Assembly: GCF_004664715.2 (NCBI RefSeq) | Contig: NC_051075.1 | Span: 29,594,504-29,658,503, forward strand | Source of the DNA: Peromyscus leucopus | Taxonomy: Eukaryota; Chordata; Mammalia; Rodentia; Cricetidae | Direction: 5' to 3' | Length of the DNA: 64,000 nt | Part shown: positions 23,554 to 33,107 of the stretch, piece by piece | How positions within the stretch are numbered: position 1 is the stretch's first letter | Layout: every line of letters begins with the position of its first letter | The notes under the pieces: generated by a model | Seen by the model: the letters and a program-made list of their open reading frames with translations, nothing else | What the model was told of the DNA's origin: nothing | Databases searched by the model: none | Program-made: the position numbers and the translations under genes

Positions 23554-24764
23554 TGTACTCAAGTTACAAGTATTTTATTAAGAGATTTTATGACTATGTT
23601 CATTAAGGATATTGGCCTGTAACTATTTTTTATTGTTATATTTATTCCTGGTTTTGGTATGAGAATAATACTGGATTCAAAAAAGGAGTTTGGAATGGTT
23701 TCATTTTTTTTAAGGAAAATATTTTATATTGGTTGTAGTTCCATCTGGATATGGGCTTGGATATACTTTAGTTAGAAAGCTTTATATTACTCTCTTCATC
23801 CTTACATTTTATGGGTCTGTGTAAATTGTTGGTATCTTCTTAGATTAGTTTTGTGTTTCAGATGAATCTAGAAATTCATCCATTTTTGTTTAGGTATTCT
23901 ATTTAACGGAATATATGTGCTTAAGTATCCCCTTAAAATGTTTTGAAGTTTATGCTGTCTTTTGTTAAGTTTCCATTTTCATGTCTCATTCTGTTTCTGT
24001 TAGTGTCTTCTCTCATTTCTTTTTTTTTTCTTTTTTGCTAAGCTAAAAGTTTGTCTTTGTTATATCTTCAAAGAACCAGCCCATCTATTGATTGGCTCTT
24101 TATATTATTTTTTTCTCTATTTCATTCATTTCTGTTCTTGTTTTTATAATTTCTGGCTATTTTCTGAATTTGGGATGAGTTTATTCTTATTTTTTTGATC
24201 CTTCAGTTGCATCAAATTCTTTCTTTTTGCTTTTTTATATTTTTGTAAAAGTGGGCACTTAGAGCTATGAACTTGCCTCTTAGGATTGCTTTTAATATGT
24301 CCCAGAGGTTTTATTATATTGTGTTTTTATTTTCATAATGATTCCAGTATGCTTTTTGTTTCTTTCTGTTTGAGTCATTCATCACTCACTAATATATTGT
24401 TTCCTCTCCATGAGTATGTGTAATTGCTGGGGTTTTGGTTACTATTGAATTTAAACTTTATTGCCTTGTGGTCAGATAGGAAATACAGAGCTATTTCAAT
24501 TAAGATTTGTTTTGTGTCCCAGTATGTGTTTCATTTTAAAGATGCTTCCATGGGCTACTGAGTAGAATTTTATTCATTTATGTTTGGGTGGAACAGTCAT
24601 AGACATCTGTTAAATTTATTTTAATGTAAGATGCTCTTAATTCTGATGCTTCTGTTTATTTTTTTTTCAATTGACCTGCCTATTTAAGAAACTGGGGTAT
24701 TGAAAACACCTATTGTTTTGAGCTGCAGTTAACATGTATCTTTAAATCCAGTCATGTGCTTTTT

Positions 24765-24933
24765 GTTGTTGTTTTTTTGTTTTTTGTTTATGAAACAGGA
24801 TTTCTCTGTGCAGTTTTGGTGCCTGTCCTGGATCTCCCTCTGTAGACCAGGCTGGCCTCAAATTCACAGAGATCTGCCTGGCTCTGCCTCCTGAGTGCTG
24901 GGATTAAATGTGTGTGCCCCCTCTGCCTGGCAT
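24765..24933 (-). mobile_element. B1 SINE nested in old L1, with 16-bp TSD
   Basis: Reverse-complement B1 ('aaacaggatttctctgtgc', 'gaccaggctggcctcaaat', 'gtgctgggattaaatgtgtg'). A perfect 16-bp TSD, cagtcatgtgcttttt, lies at 24749-24764 and 24934-24949. The L1 sequence continues on both sides. Confidence 0.95.
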
Positions 24934-25218
24934 CAGTCATGTGCTTTTTATGGAACTGTGTGCTCCAGAGTTTGGTGCATATGTTTATATTGTTGATGCA
25001 GACAGGTAAGTTTCTGCACTAAAACACGCTGAGCTGAAGCACAAGCTGTATAAGCCCAGTGCATTCTGGGAATATAGGGATATCTCACATGAGTGAAGTT
25101 TACTTCTTCATATGTTGTGGAGGTAGGACATTCTTATTCTCAGGCATTGATAGATAAAAATATCTATCTGCAAGTACACAGGCACACAGGAACTTCAGTT
25201 GCATAGTTAAAGGAGATT

Positions 25219-25236
25219 ATATATATATATATATAT
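25219..25236. repeat. Short (AT)n tract
   Basis: About nine AT units. Confidence 0.9.
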
Positions 25237-25284
25237 CCACATTGAAAAAAGTCTCTATTCTTTTTCATTTGATACAAAATATTT

Positions 25285-25425
25285 TATTTTTAAACTTTTT
25301 TTTTTATACAGAGTCTCACTATATAGGTCATCCTGAGATGACCTAGAACTCACAGAGATCTCTACATACCTCTCTGCTTCTCAAGTCCTTGGAATAAAAT
25401 TGTGTACTACCATGCCAGGCCAAAA
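25285..25425 (-). mobile_element. Old B1-like SINE
   Basis: Reverse-complement B1/proto-B1 pattern: a T-rich start, 'gagtctcactatataggtc', 'ctagaactcacagagatc', 'cttggaataaaattgtgt', 'accatgccaggcc'. More diverged than the TSD-flanked B1 copies. Confidence 0.75.
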
Positions 25426-25429
25426 CATT

Positions 25430-26545
25430 TTTTTAGTGATTTATGCATTCATAAAAACAAATAAGAGATAGCATCAAAATACATTATTGCTTACCTCTTC
25501 CTTAATAGGTTACAATTCCTAAATAATCTGAAAGGTGCCATGTTTAAGTTACAGTTTCAAGATGATTTCTTTGGTGTAAGGGTTCCCGGGGATGGATAGG
25601 CTTCAACACCTGAATAAACTATACTTCAGGTTCTCAGAGACTACTGTTGCAGACAGAGTCAACATGCAACTGCATTCTGGGAACTTTAAATTTTGAGGTT
25701 TTGCAAAAAACCCTAATGTAACTAAAACCAACAACTTAATTAGAAGCAAAGTAAATTTTTATACAATAAACAAACAAATAAACTATTACCAAAGAAGGAA
25801 ACAGAATCAGTGAAAAACCATTCCTGTTCTCTTTAAGTTTAACAACAAAATCTATTAACAATATGCCTGAGCTTAAATGGCCAAGGAGACAAACATCTCA
25901 GACAAGACAGTGTAATTTACTCCTTAGTAAAAATCTTCTTGGATTTCCAGTGAGAATCATGTAATTTTCAGCCCTCGGTTTACAAACTTAAGACAGTGAC
26001 AGATTTACTTGTCCTTCTAATGAAGGAATCAACAAGATGATGAATGGATCCCAGTCTCTTTGCTTTGCTCATCGAAAAACGACACTCTCCATTTCTGTTT
26101 CCTGTGTCTCACCTACAATAAAATTAGATAACTCTGCACTTTCCATATTGTTCTGTTTAAGAGAATTTCCTAAGTGTTATTGTCTTACTTCTTACAAGAA
26201 ACAAAGTGTTTATGGTATAAAGGTAGTCAACAAAGTTTGTTAAATAACGTGAAAGTAATGAAAGTATTCTTTAGACGATTATATTCAGAACTTTTCTCCA
26301 TTTTGTACAAATCACCTAAACACTGAGAGATTAATGGGAAGTTTCATAAGGCAATATACGTAATCTAGGAAGTAGAAGGGAGTTGAAAATACATCCTTAC
26401 AGTGGAAAGAAGAGGTATCCAGTACCCATGGATTGAGAACTTGAGCTCAAACTTAATATTCAAAGCAAGAGAATAGATAAAAAATCCACTTGCTATCCCT
26501 AAAAGTGGCTGAATTCCTTGTACTAATATATAGATAGTAATTGAA
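25430..26545. other. Unique sequence, no feature recognised
   Basis: No transposon structure visible. A 68-codon frame (26037-26243) has no motif. GC content is slightly less extreme here than in flanking DNA. Confidence 0.5.
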
Positions 26546-26550
26546 AGTGA

Positions 26551-26717
26551 GCCAGGAGGTGGTGGTACACTCTTTTAATTCCATCACTGTGGAGGCAGAG
26601 GCAGGTGGATCTCTATGAGTTTCAGGCCAGTCTGGTCTACAGAGTGAGTTCTATGATAGACTCCAAAGCTACACAGAGAAAGTCTGTCTCGAAAAACCAA
26701 AATCAAGCAAACAAAAA
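26551..26717 (+). mobile_element. B1 SINE, moderately diverged
   Basis: Plus-strand B1: 'gccaggaggtggtggtacac', 'ggaggcagaggcaggtgg', 'tacacagagaaagtctgtc', then an A-rich tail with CAAA units. No clear TSD. Confidence 0.9.
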
Positions 26718-26719
26718 GC

Positions 26720-27840
26720 TTGCATAGGTAGAAGCTACAGTTACTACATAGTGTACTTAAATATGTCTTCAAAGCGCCTTTCAAAACATTATGTTAACAA
26801 TTTCCTCCCTCTGAAATAAAAGGGAACTTACAGAACCAACACTGCTAACATAATTTCTAATCATTTCTTACTGTGATTCCCTTCATCTGGTCCAGAAAGT
26901 CTATTTTTCATGTTAAAGTCTTTCTACTGAAAATCAATTAAGCATTAATTGAGCATTAGTTTTAAATTAAATGGTGGAAAGATCAACACATGCTTTTCTC
27001 TAAAAGAAACTTTTGATGTAATTGGGGAGACAAGAAGTGCACATAGGGAAGCCTATACAACGGTATTTATAGAACGTACTTAACTGCAAAACTCAGCTCT
27101 GTAAACTCAATGCACTTAAGGAAGTTGTCAGCAGGGAAATAGATCAATGGATTCTCAAGCACACCAGGAAAGGCAGTCTTGCTCTAAACCAAGTACTGTG
27201 AATCTTTCTTGACTACTTCCCAAAGTCAAACCCCTCACTGGCCTAGAAGCTGAATTTGTTCTGTCTCAGGATGATGCCATTAGCACACAAAATCAATAAT
27301 GCTCAAGTAGTTCAAGGCAGAAAAGTCTAAGACTAGACTTTCTGACTCTGCATTTCAAAGTGCTATGTTTTGAATGTTTTCATAATTTATTGACTATGGA
27401 AAGTTAACTTTTACATTTGAAATTTGAAATAGGAATGAGCTTTTAAGAGAGAAGAAAAAGTATTGCCTGTGGGCAGTATATAACCCAAATATAAATTTTG
27501 GATTATGAGTCTTTTCTTTCTTACTAAAGATCAGTACTATAATCATCTATGCTATATGGATGCTTCCATATAATCAAGCAGGAAGGGTACATGGCAATTT
27601 CCATGGTTAGGTTATTAGATTCTGGCCCAGCTTCAGCTGTAAACATTGCCACACACTAGATTCTGAAGAGAGAAAAAAAACAGTTTGCTTTATAAGAGCA
27701 TAATAAGACCCAATGCAAACAAAGGGTCTGGGTTTAATCTCCTGCACCTCCATACTTTGTCCAGGATTCCCACATCAGAAGCTTGACTATTTGGTTCCAC
27801 TCACTCCTGAATAGACAGAACCAAGGGCAGTTAACATCTG
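26720..27840. other. Unique sequence, no feature recognised
   Basis: About 1.1 kb without identifiable repeats or credible frames. Confidence 0.5.
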
Positions 27841-27847
27841 GCCTCAA

Positions 27848-28018
27848 TCTCTGGATGAATGACCTTGAACTTTTAACCCCAGTATCCCCTGTCTCCTGAA
27901 TGCTGGCATTTCAGGCGTGTACTACTACACCCAGGAGATACAGTGTTAGGAATCAAACCAAAGACTTCATGAGTGTGAGATATACACTCTACCAACAGAG
28001 CTACATCCTAACTCACCT
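27848..28018 (-). mobile_element. B4 (ID-B1 composite) SINE
   Basis: On the reverse strand the order is an ID-like head then a B1-like body, the canonical B4 layout. Plus-strand landmarks are 'cctgaatgctggcatttcag', 'gtactactacacccagg', then 'aatcaaaccaaagacttc' and 'ctctaccaacagagctac'. Confidence 0.75.
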
Positions 28019-28180
28019 TAGACAAACTTCAAAGGAAGTAAAGCTGTGTTTCAGTCTTCTAGACTCCCAGAACCAGATTACTGAGACATAGAGCCTCATG
28101 ATCTGAACAACTACTGAATTATCAATCTCTCCAGTGTGACATAGCTTATCTTAGGCTACTTACACCACATCCTACAAACC

Positions 28181-28182
<2 letters not shown>

Positions 28183-28268
<86 letters not shown>

Positions 28269-28350
28269 GTGTGTATACATATGTATAATGTATGTATACA
28301 TATTATATATGTATGTATGTATAGTGTGTATGTGTGTGTGTGTGTACAAA
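28183..28350. repeat. (CT)n(AT)n(TATG)n(TG)n compound microsatellite
   Basis: Pure CT (28183-28210), then about 22 AT units, then degenerate TATG/TACA units, then TG. One of the longest simple-repeat blocks in the window; it causes the low-complexity frames on both strands at 28172-28473. Confidence 0.97.
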
Positions 28351-29239
28351 TACGTAGTTCCATTCTTTCAGTTTAAAAATATCTATGGGTGCCAAAAAAT
28401 AGAATCTTTCCAGCAGCCACAGAATTCAAGTTGTCTAGAATCAAATCCAAGAAACCAAGCACTAATAAGATAGGTTGATCTACAATGAAAATTCAAATCT
28501 CAGTTTAAAGAATGTCTATAATTCAAGGAAAGGAACTGAATGGAAAACCATGGGATTCTGTAACTTGGGAGGGGAGGTATGTGGAGGGCTGTAATGAGCC
28601 TTAGGATTCTCACATTCTCAACAGATTATCTCACTCAAGGAAGAGTCTTCCAACATTTAGCAGAGGAAGGGATCAAGACTAAATTATACAGGATATCTTG
28701 TTCTTCAGATAGTTAGCATCTTTCTCCAGCCATCTGTCAATGCAAAATGGGCCCATGAGCATAGGGCCAATGGTAGCAGAGGAGATTGATTATTCATGAT
28801 CTCAACAATATGAACTGCCATTCACCAAAGCTAACTTGGATATAGCTACTACTTATTGACAAACCCTCCAATAGTAAAGACCAACACTGAACTCTAAATA
28901 TGACATCACACCTGGGGGTAAATGATCAGTGAGTGACTTTGTGGCAAGTACACGAAATTAAACTTCTTTCATGGACATGGTTGCACTTTGTCATTTCTAG
29001 AACAGATATGTATTTTGGTTATGGGGTTGCCTTTCTTGCACATAATGCTTATGCCACCTGTGGAATTTCTTATCTACCCTCATGGTACTCCATGCAGCAT
29101 TGATTCTAACCAAGGAACTCACTTAATACTCTGTGAAGTACTGCAGTGGACCCAAGCTTATAGAAAACCCTGGTCTTACCATGGTCCCCAAAATCCTAAA
29201 GCAGCTGGCCTGAGAAAACAATGGGAGAGTTTTCTTTTT

Positions 29240-29533
29240 CTGTTATTAATTAAAATTTCTCATTTGTTTTACATAATTCTTCTCCTCCCTCTCTCCTCCC
29301 ATTCTGTCCCCTCACCTCCCTTCTGACCTCTTCCCTCCAGTGCACCCCTCCTCCACCTCTGTTCAGAAAGGGGCAGATTTTCCTCTGGGGTCAATAAATC
29401 ACAGTATATCAAATTGAGGTAGGACTAAGCTCCTCTCCTTGTATTAAGATTGAGCAAGGCAACCCAGCATTAGAAACAAGTTCCTAAAAGCCAGCCAAGC
29501 TGTTAGAGACAGGCTCCATGGCTAGTGGGACAG
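29240..29533 (-). mobile_element. L1 3' UTR fragment, reverse strand
   Basis: A T/A-rich start at 29244, then C-rich 'ctccctctctcctcccattc', 'ccctccagtgcacccctcc' and 'tgaggtaggactaagctcc'. This is the reverse complement of a G-rich rodent L1 3' UTR. 5'-truncated; inserted in the ERVL fossil. Confidence 0.75.
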
Positions 29534-29725
29534 TCTTTTATTTTTATTTTATAATTAACTTGACTTCACATATCAGCCATGGATTCCCCCGTCTTCCCTC
29601 CTCCCACCCTCAGCCCTCTGCTCCAATCTACCCCCCATTCCCACCTCTTCCAAGGCAAGGTCTCCCCTGGGGAGTCAGCCCAGCCTGGTAGACTCAGCCA
29701 ACGCAGGTCCAGTCCCCCCATCAGC
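29534..29725 (-). mobile_element. Second L1 3' UTR fragment, reverse strand
   Basis: A fresh T-rich start ('cttttatttttattttataa') followed by 'cccaccctcagccctctgc' and 'ctcccctggggagtcagccc'. It is another L1 3' end in the same orientation directly beside the first, of a slightly different 3' UTR type. Confidence 0.75.
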
Positions 29726-29942
29726 TATGTGGGTTTAGTATCTAGGGTTGGAGAAGCATTCTCCAGCAGATGGCACATGCTTTGAATCAGCATCAATAAA
29801 CAGATGCTCCTATTGTCAGGATTCATGGGTCTAAAATCAAGGGGTAAAAGTTGTGAGGATTCCATTATCATTTCTAGTGAACTACTAGCAAATTTTGTGC
29901 TTCCTAATTCCATAACCTTATGCTGTGTTGGCCTAGAAGCTT

Positions 29943-29980
29943 GTTTTTTGTTTGTTTGTTTGTTTGTTTGTTTGTTTGTT
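29943..29980. repeat. (TTTG)n microsatellite
   Basis: About nine TTTG units. Confidence 0.97.
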
Positions 29981-30419
29981 CAAGAGGGCGGGACACTCCT
30001 GCCAAGATGAGGAAAATAACATTCTACTGGGCAGAACGTAAAGACTTCCCCATGGTCACTTTGGGATTCTGATGATCTAGGGAAACAAGCTTAGAAATAA
30101 TTGCCAGTGTCAACAGGAGTGATTGATCGGTACTGCCTAGAGGAAACTGAATCGCTTCTTCAAAATGGAGCTAAGGCAGATTATGTTTGAAGTTTAGCAG
30201 ATTCTTGTAGGCATCTCTTGTTCCCATGTCCTGTCATTAACATTAATAGGAAACTGAAACAACACAATGTAGGCAGGATGAGAAGGGCCAAAACACAATG
30301 TGCTTGGGTTTGATTGAACATTTGCTTCTTAGTTGGTGGCTCTAATTATGGAGGCTTAGGAGGTTCAACAGTGCTGAAATAAGTATGTCACTGGGGATAC
30401 AATTAAGATTATATAGGCT

Positions 30420-30648
30420 GATTCTATTTCCAGTTTTTTTTTTTTTTTTCTGATTCTTGTTTGCGTTTGAGGGTGTGAGCTCTCAGATTTCTGCTTCTGC
30501 CAGCATGCCTCATGCTTGCTTATTGCTGTGCCTCCTTGCTTTGATGCACACTATCACCCTGAAACAGTGGACCCAAATACACTCAAAATTCTGTTAGTTG
30601 CTTCTGGGCATGGTGTTTTATCACAGAAAGAAAAAAAAAAAACTAATA
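30420..30648 (+). mobile_element. Rodent LTR-like repeat fragment
   Basis: After a T run the sequence reads 'gtgagctctcagatttctgc', 'cagcatgcctcatgc', 'gggcatggtgttttatcacag' and ends 'actaatacag'. The tail resembles that of the repeats at 16655-17172 and 21121-21345, so a related rodent family. Name uncertain. Confidence 0.5.
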
Positions 30649-30649
30649 C

Positions 30650-31260
30650 AGGTAGAGAATCAAATAGATGAAGCCCTAATCCTGAAACAATGGTCCTCAG
30701 CATGGAACTTTTTGAAGATGATGAAAATCTTTAACAGGTCCGTGTCCTTGAGGGTTTTAGTCATTGATGACATTGGCTCTAACAGGGGATTTGTGGGAAA
30801 TGGGACTGTTGCTCTTTATTCTTTCAACCTGACGTCGTGTCGGTGGCCTTCTAAGTCATAAACTCCTAAGGTAATGCTTTGTGCTATTGTATAGGCCCAC
30901 ACCAATAGAGCCAGAAGATCATGGACCAAATCCTCCAAGTTTGCAAGCCAAGGTTTGCTCTGCATAAGATCACCTCCGGTAACCTTCACTAGAGAAGGAA
31001 ACTAGATGGCACCATGAACATCTCTCTACTTGTGTCCTATCTTTTGTGTGTGCTATGGTTTTCAGTGTTTTGTATGATTCTGTTTTCTTTGCTTTATTGA
31101 CGGTTATAGTTTTGCCATTAGTGAAATCTATTTTTAGAGGCTTATATCAGTCATGAACAACACAGTAACAAAATAATTCTCATTCTCCTGTCTTGTTTCT
31201 TGTCTTGTAATAGATGGCATCATTTCTCTCGCATTAACACATGCTGGTAAGCACATTTTT
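30650..31260. other. Possible old rodent repeat, otherwise unassigned
   Basis: Phrases such as 'gtccttgagggttttagtc', 'gacattggctctaac' and 'caatagagccagaag' look like a decayed interspersed repeat, but I cannot name it. The frame 30598-30861 has no recognised domain. Confidence 0.35.
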
Positions 31261-31274
31261 CTATAGCAGTTTTT

Positions 31275-31462
31275 TTTCTCTTTTTTTCTTTCTTTTCTTT
31301 TCTTTTTTTTTTTTTGGTTTTTCGAGACAGGGTTTCTCTGTGTAGCTTTACGCCTTTCCTGGAACTCACTTTGGAGACCAGGCTGGCCTCCAACTCACAG
31401 GGATCCGCCTGCCTCTGCCTCCTGAGTGCTGGGATTAAAGGCATGCGCCACCATCGCCCGGC
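31275..31462 (-). mobile_element. B1 SINE with T/C-rich tail and TSD
   Basis: Reverse-complement B1, near consensus ('gagacagggtttctctgtg', 'ctggaactcactttggagac', 'gtgctgggattaaaggcatg', ending 'ccatcgcccggc'). The tail has expanded into TTTTC units. TSD of 14 bp with one mismatch: ctatagcagttttt at 31261-31274 and ctatagtagttttt at 31463-31476. The internal B box carries a substitution. Confidence 0.95.
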
Positions 31463-31639
31463 CTATAGTAGTTTTTAAATAAATTATATTTTAGAAAAAT
31501 TAAAAATGAAGAACAATGAGAGGCTTTTAGTATTACTTTCTCAATAGTGCTCATTCCCTATGGAGCCAATGTTTCTGATTTTTATCTTTCCCTTTTCTTA
31601 TAAATTCTTATGTTTCATGTTTTTCAGGCAGGTCTGCTG

Positions 31640-32560
31640 GCAACCAAATAACTCATCTTGTTAATCTGATAACCAAAACCAAAACCTTCATTCTTTTTCA
31701 CATTTAAAAGGTAATTTTCTGTAGGGACAGGTAAGGTCTGGTTCCATATTTGAGAAGATGTATTTCTATGTTGGTGGCTTTCTTATTTCTCCTCAGACTT
31801 TCATTTAACTCTCTCTTCTCTCTCCTTACTGGCAGCAAATTTTAGAAATCAGATATAATTCTCGAATTTCCTCTTCTAAAATTGTAGGTTTCTGCCATGC
31901 TTCCTTCAGAATAGTTTCTTCATCATTGTTTTTCTGCGTATTTAAATCAGTAGGCCTAGGTGTACTTTCTTCTTATCTGTTCCTTTTGGTGTTTTAGGAG
32001 ATTCCCAGACAGGTGATTTTGTATCTTGTAGTAATTTAGGAAATATTTCTGTAAACATGATTTCAAATATTTGTAGCATAATCCATTCTGCATTTACCTC
32101 TCTCTCACATTTCCATTTTACATACATTTTAGGTTACATGTTTTTCCCACAGTTTTTAATTTTTTTCTGTGTTGCTGGCTGTCAGTATTTATTTTGTTTG
32201 AGTTTCATTTTTGAAAGACATTTTTTGGAATATCTTTAACTACAGAAAGTTGGTCTCAGCTTTGCCTAGTCTCCTACTTAACCTATTACAGCCATTCTTC
32301 TTTTCTGTAAAGATGCTTTAACCTTCCTGGGCCTTTAACCTTTATTCTTGCTGTTTGACTTTGTATTTCTCTGCTAATGTTGCCCAGTGGTTCTTTCATG
32401 GTTTCTGCTTTGTCTACTAGAGATTTTTAATTAGAGTGTTTTTTTTTATTTGAATCTAATTCCAATCCTTGCTTTGCTTTCATCCATCTCGTAATTTGTG
32501 GTTTTCTTCCCTTTCTGCACCTTTGAAATTCCTGCTTGACAGCTGGTCATAATGCATTTG
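31640..32560 (-). mobile_element. Ancient L1M/HAL1-like ORF1-region fragment
   Basis: Plus-strand words such as 'aggcctaggtgtactttc', 'atatttctgtaaacatgatt', 'tcaaatatttgtagcataat' and 'tctctctcacatttcc' follow the order of the reverse complement of an old L1 ORF1 region. Heavily diverged, with no open frame. Confidence 0.45.
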
Positions 32561-32903
32561 GTGAATGTGTATGCTATGGGGACATCTACCAGACATTCAG
32601 CAACAGGGCACTCCATCTGGGGAAGCAGAAGCTCTCTCTAAACCTGTGAATATTTATCAGCATATATGGATCCCAAAACTCTGAGCTGTGAATTACAAAT
32701 ACAATCCTTGGTCCCCCAAGCCTTCAGGTAGGCTCCAAGAGTAGTTCATAGCTGTACATTTTGCTTCTCTTGGGTCAATTTGTCTGAAAAAAAAAAAACT
32801 TAAGAAGTTAGGGTTTGGTTAAAATCTTGTTAGAAAGAATAGAATGAGCCTAATTCATTGTAAAATGATTGTATTTCTCTTGTTATTTCCTGGCAGTATG
32901 AGG

Positions 32904-32904
<1 letters not shown>

Positions 32905-32943
<39 letters not shown>
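32905..32943. repeat. (TG)n microsatellite
   Basis: About 19 TG units. Confidence 0.97.
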
Positions 32944-32945
<2 letters not shown>

Positions 32946-33057
32946 TATAAAGTTAACTATGAGGCAAAAAAAACCTCCTTTTTCTCTTAGTCAATGGGTT
33001 ATCTCAAGTGACAACAAATATTAGTATTTTTCCATTACCTTCATCTTTCATCCTTCA

Positions 33058-33059
<2 letters not shown>

Positions 33060-33107
<48 letters not shown>
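33060..33107. repeat. (TG)n microsatellite
   Basis: About 23 TG units, only some 120 bp right of another TG tract. Confidence 0.97.

Larger units (their letters stand above)
22015..25015 (-). mobile_element. Old L1, most of ORF2, reverse strand
   Basis: About 2.8 kb of L1 after removing a B1 and an AT microsatellite. From left to right it runs from the ORF2 C-terminal region ('attctggatattaactcttc', 'gaggtctttgattcatctg', 'cagcaccatgttg') through the reverse transcriptase region ('gatattggcctgtaac', 'ggttttggtatgag') to the endonuclease side ('ggggtattgaaaacacc'). Stops and frameshifts are dense, so no ORF2 protein is possible. It is older than the L1 at 36.8-44.7 kb. I found no TSD. Confidence 0.8.
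28540..30390 (+). pseudogene. ERVL-like pol fossil, broken and L1-interrupted
   Basis: An old endogenous retrovirus internal region of the ERVL (class III) kind. The frame at 28988-29326 reads like the integrase core; the short motif Ser-Asn-Gln-Gly-Thr-His around 29105-29122 aligns with the conserved second-acidic-residue region, with the acidic residue substituted. The left part (28540-28990) looks like the upstream RNase H/integrase junction, and 29990-30340 resembles sequence downstream of integrase. Two L1 3' ends (29240-29725) split it. Stops and frame breaks are numerous; no protein could be made. The original element would have encoded replication enzymes. Confidence 0.65.

Noticed and set aside
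28988..29326. 112-codon frame as a domesticated integrase gene
   Set aside because: The frame is only a short remnant, a key acidic position is substituted, its 3' part runs into an L1 tail and no promoter is visible.
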